Assembly (NCBI RefSeq): GCF_004006395.2
Contig: NZ_CP029758.2
Span: forward strand, 806,001 to 870,000
From: Clostridium sp. AWRP
Lineage (GTDB): Bacteria > Bacillota > Clostridia > Clostridiales > Clostridiaceae
Direction of reading: 5' to 3'
DNA: 64,000 bases
Shown here: positions 35,434 through 44,283 of the stretch, one piece after another
Position numbering within the stretch: the stretch's first letter is position 1
Layout: every line of letters begins with the position of its first letter
Notes under the pieces: generated by a model
Seen by the model: only the letters and a program-made list of their open reading frames with translations
Databases searched by the model: none
Told to the model about the DNA's origin: nothing
Position numbers and translations under genes: made by a program

Positions 35434-36507
35434 TTGAATTACAGAAGATTTAATTTTAAAGGTGATCCTAAATTAGAAATGTGTATTTTAATGTTAACGG
35501 TAATACTAGTTATCATTTTGCCCTGCATAGCAAAGGCCAATTCATACAGCAGCAATGTAAAGAGAAATATGTTTTATGTTGAAGTCTTAAACTATGCTAT
35601 GCCAACAGTAAAGACTACTTCTTTTTCTGAAGATGATATGGCAGAAAATTGTTTTTCTATAGGGAACACTATTTTGAAGACTGTAGGATTAGATATAAAT
35701 AACCCAAAATCTCTTTTAGGAAGAGAGGTGGCTTTTTTAGGACTAGGTTATTCAAAAAATGAAGATATAAGTTTTAATGAGTTTAAGTTAGATGACAAAC
35801 AGATTAAAAAAAATGGAAGTACGTCTAAATCAAATACTCAAAATGATTTGAATTTGGAAAATAGAGATGTAACTGTGTATAATCCAAAACTTAAAAAAAC
35901 TTTAGACGTGAGTAAACCTGAGGTACTAATATATCATACCCATACTACGGAAAGCTATAAGCCAGGTGCTGCAAATAGTTTTGATACTACTCAAAATGTA
36001 TGTGCAGTAGGAGATGTGATAGTAAATGAACTTCAAAATAACTATGGTATATCTGCAATAAATGATAAAACAGTGCATGATGCAGAAGCTTATACCCAAA
36101 GTTATTCCAGATCAGCTGTAACACTTGACAAGTATTTAAAAAAGTATGGTGATTTTAAGCTTATAATAGATTTACACAGAGATTCTGTAGATGATAAAAA
36201 ATCAGTTACAGCCAGGATGAATGGAGAAAATATATCTAAATTTATGTTAGTTATGGCCAGAAAAAATCCTCACTTTGATAAGAACATGGCTATGGCAAAT
36301 TCTATAATAAATACTTCAAATAAGCTATTTCCAGGACTTTGCAAGGGAGTTTGTTACTATAATTATGGAACAAGGTACTTTAATCAGGATAAGAGCAACA
36401 ATGCAATATTAATGGAGATTGGGGCAGATATAAACACTTCAGATGAATCCAAAGCCACAGGTAAATATGTTGCTAGAATAATAGCAGAGGTACTTAATAA
36501 TAAGTGA
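35434..36507 (+). CDS. spoIIP: Stage II sporulation protein P
   Basis: The protein has 357 residues from a TTG. An N-terminal TM helix (about 17-36) is followed by a linker and the peptidoglycan amidase/endopeptidase domain. Family motifs are VLIYHTHTTESY (zinc His), LIIDLHRDSV, and GTRYFNQDKSNNAILMEIG (Glu). It acts with SpoIID and SpoIIM at the septum to drive engulfment. A small hairpin, GCTTTAA / TTTAAAGC, lies between the GAGGGGGG site (35393-35400) and the TTG, so the true start or its control is unusual. Confidence 0.92.
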   Translation: MNYRRFNFKGDPKLEMCILMLTVILVIILPCIAKANSYSSNVKRNMFYVEVLNYAMPTVKTTSFSEDDMAENCFSIGNTILKTVGLDINNPKSLLGREVAFLGLGYSKNEDISFNEFKLDDKQIKKNGSTSKSNTQNDLNLENRDVTVYNPKLKKTLDVSKPEVLIYHTHTTESYKPGAANSFDTTQNVCAVGDVIVNELQNNYGISAINDKTVHDAEAYTQSYSRSAVTLDKYLKKYGDFKLIIDLHRDSVDDKKSVTARMNGENISKFMLVMARKNPHFDKNMAMANSIINTSNKLFPGLCKGVCYYNYGTRYFNQDKSNNAILMEIGADINTSDESKATGKYVARIIAEVLNNK

Positions 36508-36605
36508 TAAATTTAAAAGTTTTTGTATAAAATTAGTAAAAATGTTCATCCTTATAATAGAAACTTTATGGGTTTAAATCTAGTTTCTATGTGGGGTGAT
36601 TTTTT

Positions 36606-36929
36606 TTGAGTAAAAAAGGTATTAGAGTTGTAATAATATTTTGTATTATGATAGTCCTTTTCGGATTTGTGACTATAACAGCAGGATTGCCTAAATATAT
36701 AAAAGATAAATCTAATTTTAAAATAAATTATACTGTTTCTCCCTTTGATTTTACAGTTGATGTAGGGGAGTATTCACTATGTTTAAATAATAAAATAGTT
36801 TATAATTTTGAAAACGGATCTAAACAAGTTATAAATATAGTGGGAGAAAAAGTACATTCAGGTACTTCTTATATTATAAATAAAATTTCAGAGACATTTA
36901 AAAATCTAGAAAGTAAGCTTCCTAAATAA
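36606..36929 (+). CDS. Small membrane-anchored protein of unknown function
   Basis: The 107-residue protein has a TTG start after GGGGTGA. One N-terminal TM helix (about 8-28) is followed by a small extracytoplasmic domain with several beta-prone stretches (YTVSPFDFTVDVG, YSLCLNNKIVYNF) and an amphipathic C-terminal helix. No family is recognised. It lies between spoIIP and lepA, so a sporulation role is possible but unproven. An inverted repeat ATAGAAACT / AGTTTCTAT (about 36557-36591) lies just upstream. Confidence 0.6.
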   Translation: MSKKGIRVVIIFCIMIVLFGFVTITAGLPKYIKDKSNFKINYTVSPFDFTVDVGEYSLCLNNKIVYNFENGSKQVINIVGEKVHSGTSYIINKISETFKNLESKLPK

Positions 36930-36934
36930 TGTAC

Positions 36935-36963
36935 TTTTCACTGCATATTTGTTATGATATAAT
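36935..36963 (+). promoter_or_regulatory. Promoter upstream of lepA
   Basis: TTTTCA (36935-36940) and TATAAT (36958-36963) are 17 bp apart, with a TG one base upstream of the -10 (extended -10). The lepA start follows after about 87 bp. Confidence 0.55.
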
Positions 36964-37049
36964 TTACTGTAGTTATTCGTACAGAAAAGCTAGAGATTAA
37001 TTAAGTAATTGAATCTTTTAACTTTTCATAGGTATTGGAGGAAAATAGT

Positions 37050-38858
37050 ATGCAGAGCGAAAGACAAAAACATATAAGAAATTTTTCTATAGTTGCTCAT
37101 ATAGACCATGGTAAATCTACACTTGCAGATAGATTAATTGAAAAGACAGGAACTCTTACTGAGAGGGAGATGGACTCCCAGGTACTTGATAATATGGATT
37201 TGGAAAAAGAAAGAGGAATAACTATAAAGTCTCAGGCTGTTAGACTTATATATAAAAGGCCTTCAGGAGAAGAGTATATACTAAATCTTATAGATACACC
37301 AGGACATGTAGATTTTAACTATGAGGTTTCAAGAAGCTTGGCAGCCTGTGAAGGGGCTATTTTAGTTGTGGATGCAACTCAGGGCATACAAGCACAAACC
37401 CTTGCAAATTGTTATTTGGCACTGGATCATGATTTAGAGATTGTTCCTGTAATAAATAAAATAGATTTGCCAAGTGCAAGGCCTGAAGAGGTAAAAAATG
37501 AGATAGAAGATGTTATAGGAATAGAAGCATCTGATGCACCAACAGTTTCTGCAAAAACTGGACTAAATATAGAACAGGTTTTAGAGGCAATAGTAAGCAA
37601 AGTGCCAGCTCCTGAGGGAGATGAGAATGCACCCTTAAAAGCTCTTATATTTGATTCAAATTATGATAGCTATAGAGGAGTAGTTTGTCATATAAGAGTA
37701 ATGGAAGGCGTAATAAAACCTGGAATGAAGATAAAACTTATGGTTACAGGAAAAGTGTATGAAGTTACGGAAACAGGAATTTTTGTTCCTAATTTTATGC
37801 CAAGAGACGGACTTAAAGCAGGAGATGTAGGATACTTTACTGCATCCATTAAAAATGTAAGAGATGCACGTGTGGGAGATACAGTAACTGAAGCTTCTAG
37901 AGAAGCCAAAGAACCCTTGAAGGGATACAGACCTGTTGTTTCGATGGTATATAGTGGTATATATCCCGTAGATGGAGCAAAGTATGGTGAGCTTAAAGAT
38001 GCACTGGAAAAGCTTCAGGTAAATGATGCAGCATTGTGCTTTGAACCAGAAACTTCTATAGCATTAGGGTTTGGATTTAGATGTGGATTTTTAGGACTTT
38101 TGCATATGGATGTTATACAGGAGAGGGTAGAAAGAGAATTTAACCTTGACATAATAACTACAGCTCCTTCTGTTATATATAAGATTGGAAAAACAGATGG
38201 TACTGTAATAGAACTTACAAATCCAACAAATATGCCCGAAGCTTCAGAAATAAAGTATATGGAGGAACCTATAGTAAAGGCATCAATAATAACGCCTTCT
38301 GAGTATGTGGGAGCAGTTATGGAACTTTCTCAAAATCGAAGGGGAACTTTTAAAGATATGCAGTATATAGAAACTACCAGAGTTTCTTTAAATTATGAAA
38401 TTCCACTAAATGAAATAATATATGACTTTTTTGATGTATTAAAATCTAGAACAAGGGGTTATGCTTCACTTGACTATGAGTTAAAAGGATATAAAGCTGC
38501 TGAATTAGTAAAGCTTGACATACTTTTAAACGGAGAAGTGGTAGATGCATTGTCCATGATTGTTCCAGAAGAGAGAGCTTATGAAAGAGGAAGAGGTATA
38601 GCAGAAAGATTAAAGGAAATAATCCCAAGGCAGCTTTTTGAAATACCAATACAGGCAGCGGTAGGTGGAAAAATTATAGCAAGGGAAACAGTTAAGGCTA
38701 TGAGAAAAGATGTACTTGCAAAATGTTATGGAGGAGATATATCAAGAAAGAAAAAACTTCTTGAAAAACAAAAAGAAGGAAAGAAGAGAATGAGGCAGGT
38801 TGGCTCCGTAGAAATTCCTCAGGAAGCATTCATGGCAATACTTAAAACTGAGGATTAG
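37050..38858 (+). CDS. lepA: Elongation factor 4 (LepA), ribosome back-translocase GTPase
   Basis: The protein has 602 residues from the ATG at 37050, preceded by GGAGGAAAATAGT; an in-frame TTG at 37035 overlaps this site and is unlikely. G-domain motifs are AHIDHGKSTL, RGITIK, DTPGH and NKID. The EF-G-like domains and the LepA C-terminal domain follow (GGDISRKKKLLEKQKEGKKR). It acts on stalled ribosomes at the membrane or in the cytoplasm. The order lepA-hemW-hrcA is typical of Firmicutes, and the gene is complete. Confidence 0.96.
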   Translation: MQSERQKHIRNFSIVAHIDHGKSTLADRLIEKTGTLTEREMDSQVLDNMDLEKERGITIKSQAVRLIYKRPSGEEYILNLIDTPGHVDFNYEVSRSLAACEGAILVVDATQGIQAQTLANCYLALDHDLEIVPVINKIDLPSARPEEVKNEIEDVIGIEASDAPTVSAKTGLNIEQVLEAIVSKVPAPEGDENAPLKALIFDSNYDSYRGVVCHIRVMEGVIKPGMKIKLMVTGKVYEVTETGIFVPNFMPRDGLKAGDVGYFTASIKNVRDARVGDTVTEASREAKEPLKGYRPVVSMVYSGIYPVDGAKYGELKDALEKLQVNDAALCFEPETSIALGFGFRCGFLGLLHMDVIQERVEREFNLDIITTAPSVIYKIGKTDGTVIELTNPTNMPEASEIKYMEEPIVKASIITPSEYVGAVMELSQNRRGTFKDMQYIETTRVSLNYEIPLNEIIYDFFDVLKSRTRGYASLDYELKGYKAAELVKLDILLNGEVVDALSMIVPEERAYERGRGIAERLKEIIPRQLFEIPIQAAVGGKIIARETVKAMRKDVLAKCYGGDISRKKKLLEKQKEGKKRMRQVGSVEIPQEAFMAILKTED

Positions 38859-38906
38859 CATATAACAGGAAATTTGTTAAGAAAGTAGGAGTTTGGAAGT
38901 GGTTTT

Positions 38907-40055
38907 ATGCAAGATAAAAATGTAGATGTTAAAAAGGCTGTGGCTCTATATATACACATACCATTCTGTAAAAAAAAGTGCCTTTATTGTGATTTCCCAT
39001 CTTATAGTGGGAAAGAAAAACTTATGGTAAGTTATACAAAAGCACTAGCTAAAGATATAGAATCTATAGGAGATAGAAAAATAAGAACTATATTTATAGG
39101 TGGGGGGACTCCCACCTATTTATCATTAGAATCCTGGAATAACATATATGAAGCATTAAAGAAAATAAATGCAGAGGATAATTTAGAATTTACAGTGGAA
39201 GGTAATCCGGGTACATTTACAGAAGACAAATTCAAAGTTTTAAGGAAGCTGGGAGTAAATAGACTTAGTATAGGTCTTCAGGCTTGGCAAAATTCTATAC
39301 TTAAATGTATAGGAAGAATTCATACTTTAGAAGATTTTTTAAAGACATATGACATGGCAAGAAAATTTAAATTTTCAAATATAAACATAGATCTTATGTT
39401 TGGACTTCCAGGTCAGACAATAGAAGATTGGAAAGAATCATTGCAAAATGTAGTTAAGTTGAATCCAGAACATATATCTTGTTATAGTCTTATAGTGGAA
39501 AAAGGTACTCCATTTTACAATGCACATCAATTAAAAAACTTGAATTTGCCTGGAGAAGAACAAGAAAGACAGATGTATTATTTCACACTTGATTTTTTGT
39601 CTAAAATAGGATATGAACAATATGAAATATCCAATTTTTCAAAGAAAGATAGAAAATGCAAACATAATTTAATTTATTGGAACATGGAGGAATATATAGG
39701 CTGTGGGGCAGGTGCCCATTCTTATGTAGATGGTTATAGGTATAGAAATACCCCAAATATAGAAGAATATATTTTACAGGGAAATTTGAACCAGTTTTTA
39801 AGATTAGATAAACATAAAAATTCTATCTGTGACAGTATGGAGGAATTTGTATTTATGGGTCTTAGAAAAATAGATGGAATTTCTACAGAAGATTTCTATA
39901 GGAGATTTAACAAGAATATTTATTCTGTATATGGGGATGTAATTGAAAAGTACATAAAGATGGGTATTTTAATAAAAGAGGGACATATGCTGTACTTAAG
40001 CAAAAGAGGAATAGAAGTATCTAACAGTGTAATGTGTGATTTTATATTGACATAA
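38907..40055 (+). CDS. hemW: Heme chaperone HemW (radical SAM, formerly HemN-like)
   Basis: The 382-residue protein has the CxxxCxxC motif in IPFCKKKCLYCDF near the N-terminus, which binds the radical SAM 4Fe-4S cluster. Further motifs are IFIGGGTPTYL, the EGNPGTFTEDK strand and RLSIGLQAW, with GAGAHSYVDGYRYRN towards the C-terminal winged-helix HemN_C region. It lacks the extra Cys of true coproporphyrinogen dehydrogenase HemN, so HemW is preferred. It transfers haem or supports haem trafficking. It lies 48 bp after lepA. Confidence 0.9.
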   Translation: MQDKNVDVKKAVALYIHIPFCKKKCLYCDFPSYSGKEKLMVSYTKALAKDIESIGDRKIRTIFIGGGTPTYLSLESWNNIYEALKKINAEDNLEFTVEGNPGTFTEDKFKVLRKLGVNRLSIGLQAWQNSILKCIGRIHTLEDFLKTYDMARKFKFSNINIDLMFGLPGQTIEDWKESLQNVVKLNPEHISCYSLIVEKGTPFYNAHQLKNLNLPGEEQERQMYYFTLDFLSKIGYEQYEISNFSKKDRKCKHNLIYWNMEEYIGCGAGAHSYVDGYRYRNTPNIEEYILQGNLNQFLRLDKHKNSICDSMEEFVFMGLRKIDGISTEDFYRRFNKNIYSVYGDVIEKYIKMGILIKEGHMLYLSKRGIEVSNSVMCDFILT

Positions 40056-40160
40056 TTTCAAGTGAGCTAGATATTTTAAGTAAATCTGAGAAACCTCAAT
40101 GAATTCTATTTTAAATTATAAAAAACATATTATTTACCTTTAAAATATAGTTATATAGTA

Positions 40161-40189
40161 TTGACAAAAAAAATTATGAGTGATATTTT
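40161..40189 (+). promoter_or_regulatory. Sigma-A promoter of the hrcA heat-shock operon
   Basis: TTGACA (40161-40166) and TATTTT (40184-40189) are 17 bp apart. The CIRCE operator starts 14 bp downstream, in the position where HrcA blocks transcription. Confidence 0.82.
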
Positions 40190-40202
40190 TTAATCATAGC
40201 AA

Positions 40203-40229
40203 TTAGCACTCAACAACAATGAGTGCTAA
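40203..40229. promoter_or_regulatory. CIRCE operator (HrcA binding site)
   Basis: TTAGCACTC, a 9-bp spacer, then GAGTGCTAA: a perfect CIRCE palindrome just upstream of hrcA. It makes the hrcA-grpE-dnaK(-dnaJ) operon subject to HrcA repression, relieved by heat. Confidence 0.98.
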
Positions 40230-40244
40230 TAAAGAGGTGATATT

Positions 40245-41285
40245 ATGGAAATGGATGAAAGAAAAATAAAAATACTTCAGGCAATAGTAAATGATTATAT
40301 AAATACTGCTGAGCCTGTTGGATCCAGAACCATAGCTAAAAAATATAATTTAGGTGTAAGTTCAGCTACTATAAGAAATGAAATGGCGGATCTGGAGGAA
40401 ATGGGTTATTTAGAACAACTTCACAGTTCTTCAGGAAGGATACCTTCCAATAATGGATACAGGTTGTATGTTGACAAATTGATGCAGATACCCAATTTGA
40501 GCCAAGAAGAAATGTATATAATAAAATCACAGATTATAGATGCAGCTTTATTTGAGGTGGATAAAATATTAAAGCAGGCTGTTTGTCTTTTATCGGAGCT
40601 CACCAAACTTACTTCTATAGTTAGAGCACCTTCAGTTAAAAGGGGTTATATAAAGCATGTACAGTTAATAAACATTGAATCAAGCACCAATATATTATTG
40701 GTACTTATAATTGATAGTGGTATTATAAAGAACAATTTGATAAAGGTAGGAAAAACTATTTCAGATGATACTCTTGTTAAATTAAGTAATATGCTAAACA
40801 TCAGATTAAAGAATTTAAGTGCTGAACAGATAAATTTAGAAGTTATAAATAATTTAAAAAATGATTTCCAAGGATATGAAGACATATTCAATAATATAAT
40901 TTCTGCATTGTATGATAGTCTAAATAGTGTAGATAATTCCAATATATATACCCAGGGGGCTACAAATATTTTTAATTATCCGGAATATAAGGATATAGAA
41001 AAGGCAAGAGAATTTTTATCTATGATGGATAATAAAGATAAAGTTAGCAGCTTACTGAACAGTAATTCAAATATTTCAGTAAAAATTGGTAAGGAAAATT
41101 ATACAGAAGGTGCAGAAGATTGCAGTGTTGTATCTGCTGTTTACAGTTTGAATGAAAGACCTATAGGTGAAATTGGAGTCATAGGACCTACAAGGATACC
41201 TTATTCTAAAGTCATATCGATACTTGCAAATGTAGTAAAGGAAATGAATTATATTTTAAGTAATGCCTATTCTGATGAAAAATAG
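40245..41285 (+). CDS. hrcA: Heat-inducible transcription repressor HrcA
   Basis: The 346-residue protein has an N-terminal winged helix (about 1-75) with NLGVSSATIRNEMADLEEMGYL as the recognition part. A GAF-like dimer domain and the inserted domain follow, with the C-terminal signature IGPTRIPYSKVISIL. It binds CIRCE 16 bp upstream and needs GroE-type chaperones for activity in the family. AAAGAGGTGA precedes the ATG. It is first gene of the operon. Confidence 0.97.
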   Translation: MEMDERKIKILQAIVNDYINTAEPVGSRTIAKKYNLGVSSATIRNEMADLEEMGYLEQLHSSSGRIPSNNGYRLYVDKLMQIPNLSQEEMYIIKSQIIDAALFEVDKILKQAVCLLSELTKLTSIVRAPSVKRGYIKHVQLINIESSTNILLVLIIDSGIIKNNLIKVGKTISDDTLVKLSNMLNIRLKNLSAEQINLEVINNLKNDFQGYEDIFNNIISALYDSLNSVDNSNIYTQGATNIFNYPEYKDIEKAREFLSMMDNKDKVSSLLNSNSNISVKIGKENYTEGAEDCSVVSAVYSLNERPIGEIGVIGPTRIPYSKVISILANVVKEMNYILSNAYSDEK

Positions 41286-41335
41286 AATAAATTTTGTAAA
41301 ATAGGTATAAATGTTAGATTGGAGGAAGTATTTAA

Positions 41336-41968
41336 ATGTTAAAGGATAAAGGTGATAATGTAAAAGACCTTAATGAAGAATGTGAAAATGATTCAGAAAA
41401 TGAAAAAAAAGATAAAGATAATGAAAGTGTAGATGAAAGCACAGAGGATAATTCAGAAGAGGAATTAGAAGAAACAGAAGATAAAGAGATAAATTTCATG
41501 GGAGAATTGAAAAAAGAAAATTCTAAATTAAAAGATGAAAATAAAAAGGTCATAAATGAATTGGATTCTATTAAAGATAGACTTGCAAGAGTTATGGCAG
41601 AGTATGATAACTTTAGAAAAAGAACTGTTAAAGAGAAGGACAATATTTATTCTGATGCTTGTAAGGATATATTAAAAGAAGTTTTACCAGTATTAGATAA
41701 TTTGGAAAGGGCAGTAAATGTAGAAGGAAATGCAGAAGATTTGAAAAAAGGTATAGAGATGACAATGAAACAATTTAATGATGCCCTTTCAAAATTAAAT
41801 GTAGAGGAAATTCCTTGCGAAGGAGAATTTGATCCAAATCTACATAATGCAGTTATGCATATAGAAGATGATAAATATGATAAAAATTCTATAGTAGAAG
41901 TATTGCAAAAAGGATATAAAAGAGAAGACAAAATAATCAGATACAGCATGGTTAAAGTAGCAAATTAA
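41336..41968 (+). CDS. grpE: GrpE nucleotide exchange factor
   Basis: The 210-residue protein has a very acidic, low-complexity N-terminus (about 1-50), a long coiled coil (about 50-110), and a C-terminal beta domain with HNAVMHIEDDKYDKNSIVEV, then GYKREDKIIRYSMVKVAN. It dimerises and releases ADP from DnaK. GGAGGAAG precedes the ATG. It sits 50 bp after hrcA and 84 bp before dnaK. Confidence 0.97.
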   Translation: MLKDKGDNVKDLNEECENDSENEKKDKDNESVDESTEDNSEEELEETEDKEINFMGELKKENSKLKDENKKVINELDSIKDRLARVMAEYDNFRKRTVKEKDNIYSDACKDILKEVLPVLDNLERAVNVEGNAEDLKKGIEMTMKQFNDALSKLNVEEIPCEGEFDPNLHNAVMHIEDDKYDKNSIVEVLQKGYKREDKIIRYSMVKVAN

Positions 41969-42052
41969 GTTTAAAACATACAAATTAAATTTGTTTGAAT
42001 TAAATATATGTAAGATAATTTTAAGGCAGTTAAATTTAGGAGGTAAGTTAAT

Positions 42053-43930
42053 ATGTCAAAAATAATAGGTATTGATTTAGGAACAACTAATTCATGTGTT
42101 GCAGTTATGGAAGGTGGAGATCCTGCAGTTATAGCAAATTCAGAAGGAGCAAGAACAACTCCATCAGTAGTATCATTTCAGGCAAATGGAGAAAGATTGG
42201 TAGGTCAAGTTGCCAAAAGGCAGGCAATAACAAATCCTGATAAGACAATAATGTCAATAAAAAGACAAATGGGAACAAACCATAAAGTAAATATAGATGG
42301 AAAAGATTATACACCACAGGAGATATCTGCAATGATACTTCAAAAAATAAAGGCAGATGCTGAAGCTTATTTAGGAGAAACTGTAACTGAAGCAGTTATA
42401 ACAGTACCAGCATATTTTAACGATAGTCAGAGACAGGCAACTAAAGATGCAGGTAAGATTGCAGGATTAAATGTACGTAGAATAATAAATGAACCAACAG
42501 CTGCATCACTTGCTTATGGACTTGATAAAACTGATACAAGTCAAAAGATATTTGTATATGACTTAGGTGGAGGTACTTTTGATGTATCCATACTAGAACT
42601 TGGAGATGGAGTATTTGAAGTTAAAGCTACAAATGGTGATACTCATCTAGGTGGAGATGACTTTGACCAGAAAGTTATGGACTATATAGCAGAAGATTTC
42701 AAAGCTAAGAATGGTATAGACTTAAGAAATGATAAAATGGCACTTCAAAGATTAAAAGAAGCAGCTGAAAAAGCAAAAATTGAACTATCAGCATCTACTC
42801 AAACAAATATAAACTTACCATTTATTACAGCAGATGCAACTGGTCCAAAACATATAGATATGAATTTGACAAGAGCAAAATTTAATGAGTTGACTCAAGA
42901 TCTAGTTGAAAGAACAATTGAACCTATGAGAAAAGCATTAAATGATGCAGGACTTACAATAAATGATATAAATAAGATTATATTAGTTGGTGGTTCTACA
43001 AGAATACCAGCTGTTCAGGAAGCAGTTAAGAATTTTACTGGTAAGGATCCATCAAAGGGAGTTAACCCTGATGAATGTGTAGCTGTAGGAGCTGCAATTC
43101 AGGCTGGAGTTTTAACTGGAGATGTAAAAGATGTATTACTCCTTGATGTTACACCTCTTACACTTGGAATTGAAACTTTAGGAGGAGTTGCCACTCCACT
43201 TATTGATAGAAATACTACAGTACCAACTAAGAAGAGTCAGGTATTTTCAACTGCAGCAGATGGCCAGACTTCAGTTGAAATTCACGTAGTTCAAGGTGAA
43301 AGAAAGATGGCTGCTGATAATAAAACTCTTGGAAGATTTACACTTTCAGGAATAGCTCCAGCTCCAAGGGGAATTCCTCAAATTGAAGTTACATTTGACA
43401 TAGATGCCAACGGTATAGTAAATGTATCTGCTAAAGATAAAGGAACAGGAAAAGAAGCTAATATAACAATTACGGCTTCAACTAATTTAAGTGATGATGA
43501 AATAAACAAGGCAGTAGATGAAGCTAAGAAGTTTGAAGAACAGGATAAAAAGAGAAAAGAATCCATAGATATAAAAAATAATGCAGATCAATCTGTATAT
43601 CAGACGGAAAAGACATTAAAGGATTTGGGAGATAAGGTATCAGCTGAAGATAAGAAAACTGTAGAGGAAAAAATTGAAGCTTTAAAGAAGATAAAGGATG
43701 GAGAAGATTTAGAGGCAATAAAGAAAGCTACTGAAGATTTAACTCAAACTTTCTATGGAATTACATCTAAAATATATAGTCAAAATGCTCAAGCAGGACA
43801 AAATCCAGGAGCAGATCCCAATATGGGAGCAGGACAAAATCCAGGAGCAGGAGCAGGTTCTCAAGGCTCATCAGAAAAAAAAGATGACAATGTAGTTGAT
43901 GCAGATTATAAAGTAGATGATGATAAATAA
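42053..43930 (+). CDS. dnaK: Chaperone DnaK (Hsp70)
   Basis: The 625-residue protein is complete: the ATPase domain begins IGIDLGTTNSCVAVMEGG, followed by VYDLGGGTFDVS, GGSTRIPAVQ and the linker DVLLLDVTPL. A substrate-binding beta domain and helical lid come next, and a Gly/Ala/Pro/Asn-rich tail ends in EKKDDNVVDADYKVDD. It lacks the extra loop of Gram-negative DnaK, as in Firmicutes. It works with DnaJ and GrpE in protein folding. GGAGGTAAG precedes the ATG. It is CIRCE/HrcA controlled through the operon promoter. Confidence 0.98.
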   Translation: MSKIIGIDLGTTNSCVAVMEGGDPAVIANSEGARTTPSVVSFQANGERLVGQVAKRQAITNPDKTIMSIKRQMGTNHKVNIDGKDYTPQEISAMILQKIKADAEAYLGETVTEAVITVPAYFNDSQRQATKDAGKIAGLNVRRIINEPTAASLAYGLDKTDTSQKIFVYDLGGGTFDVSILELGDGVFEVKATNGDTHLGGDDFDQKVMDYIAEDFKAKNGIDLRNDKMALQRLKEAAEKAKIELSASTQTNINLPFITADATGPKHIDMNLTRAKFNELTQDLVERTIEPMRKALNDAGLTINDINKIILVGGSTRIPAVQEAVKNFTGKDPSKGVNPDECVAVGAAIQAGVLTGDVKDVLLLDVTPLTLGIETLGGVATPLIDRNTTVPTKKSQVFSTAADGQTSVEIHVVQGERKMAADNKTLGRFTLSGIAPAPRGIPQIEVTFDIDANGIVNVSAKDKGTGKEANITITASTNLSDDEINKAVDEAKKFEEQDKKRKESIDIKNNADQSVYQTEKTLKDLGDKVSAEDKKTVEEKIEALKKIKDGEDLEAIKKATEDLTQTFYGITSKIYSQNAQAGQNPGADPNMGAGQNPGAGAGSQGSSEKKDDNVVDADYKVDDDK

Positions 43931-43976
43931 TATTTCCTCTTCACGATTATATAATAAGTGTGTATAATGGTAATAG

Positions 43977-44008
43977 TTAAGGGATGAGTTTTTATACTCT
44001 TCCCTTAA
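43977..44008 (+). terminator. Hairpin after dnaK (weak terminator or attenuator)
   Basis: TTAAGGGATGAGT (43977-43989) pairs with ACTCTTCCCTTAA (43996-44008) with one mismatch, 46 bp after dnaK. The following T run is short, so partial read-through into dnaJ is likely. Confidence 0.6.
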
Positions 44009-44017
44009 TTTAAGTAG

Positions 44018-44248
44018 AGAACCCAAATCTTTGATTTGGTGTGAATCACTTAATCATTTGACCAAAAGGAGAAGGAGTTACACAAATTTAGAACCCAAAT
44101 CTTCGATTTGGCGTGAATCACTTACTCATTTGACCAAGGGGAGAAGGAGTTACGGAAATTAGAACCCAAATCTTTGATTTGGTGTGAATCACTTACTCAT
44201 TCGACCAAAAGGAGAAGGAGTTACACAAATTAGAACTCAAAATTTAGT
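44018..44248. repeat. Three tandem 71-72 bp repeats between dnaK and dnaJ
   Basis: Units start at 44018, 44090 and 44161, each beginning AGAACCCAAATC, with a partial fourth (AGAACTCAAAAT) at 44232. Every unit contains the palindrome CCAAATCTTTGATTTGG (one unit CTTCG in the middle), then GTGAATCACTT and GGAGAAGGAGTTAC. The same palindrome core is nested in the dispersed structured elements of this window. There are no unique spacers, so it is not a CRISPR array. The repeats fill the 43931-44283 gap. Confidence 0.85.
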
Positions 44249-44283
44249 TTAATGAAAATATTTTAGGTGGTGAAAAGTAAAAA

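Noticed and set aside
37035..37049. TTG start for lepA, and similar upstream starts for prmA, the HIT gene, tetR, and the regulator at 21184
   Set aside because: In lepA, prmA, tetR and the 21184 case the upstream codon overlaps or abuts the Shine-Dalgarno site, and in the HIT gene it lacks a good site; in all five the site is properly spaced for the later ATG.
44018..44248. CRISPR array
   Set aside because: The units are directly adjacent with no unique spacers and no cas genes nearby; it is a simple tandem repeat.
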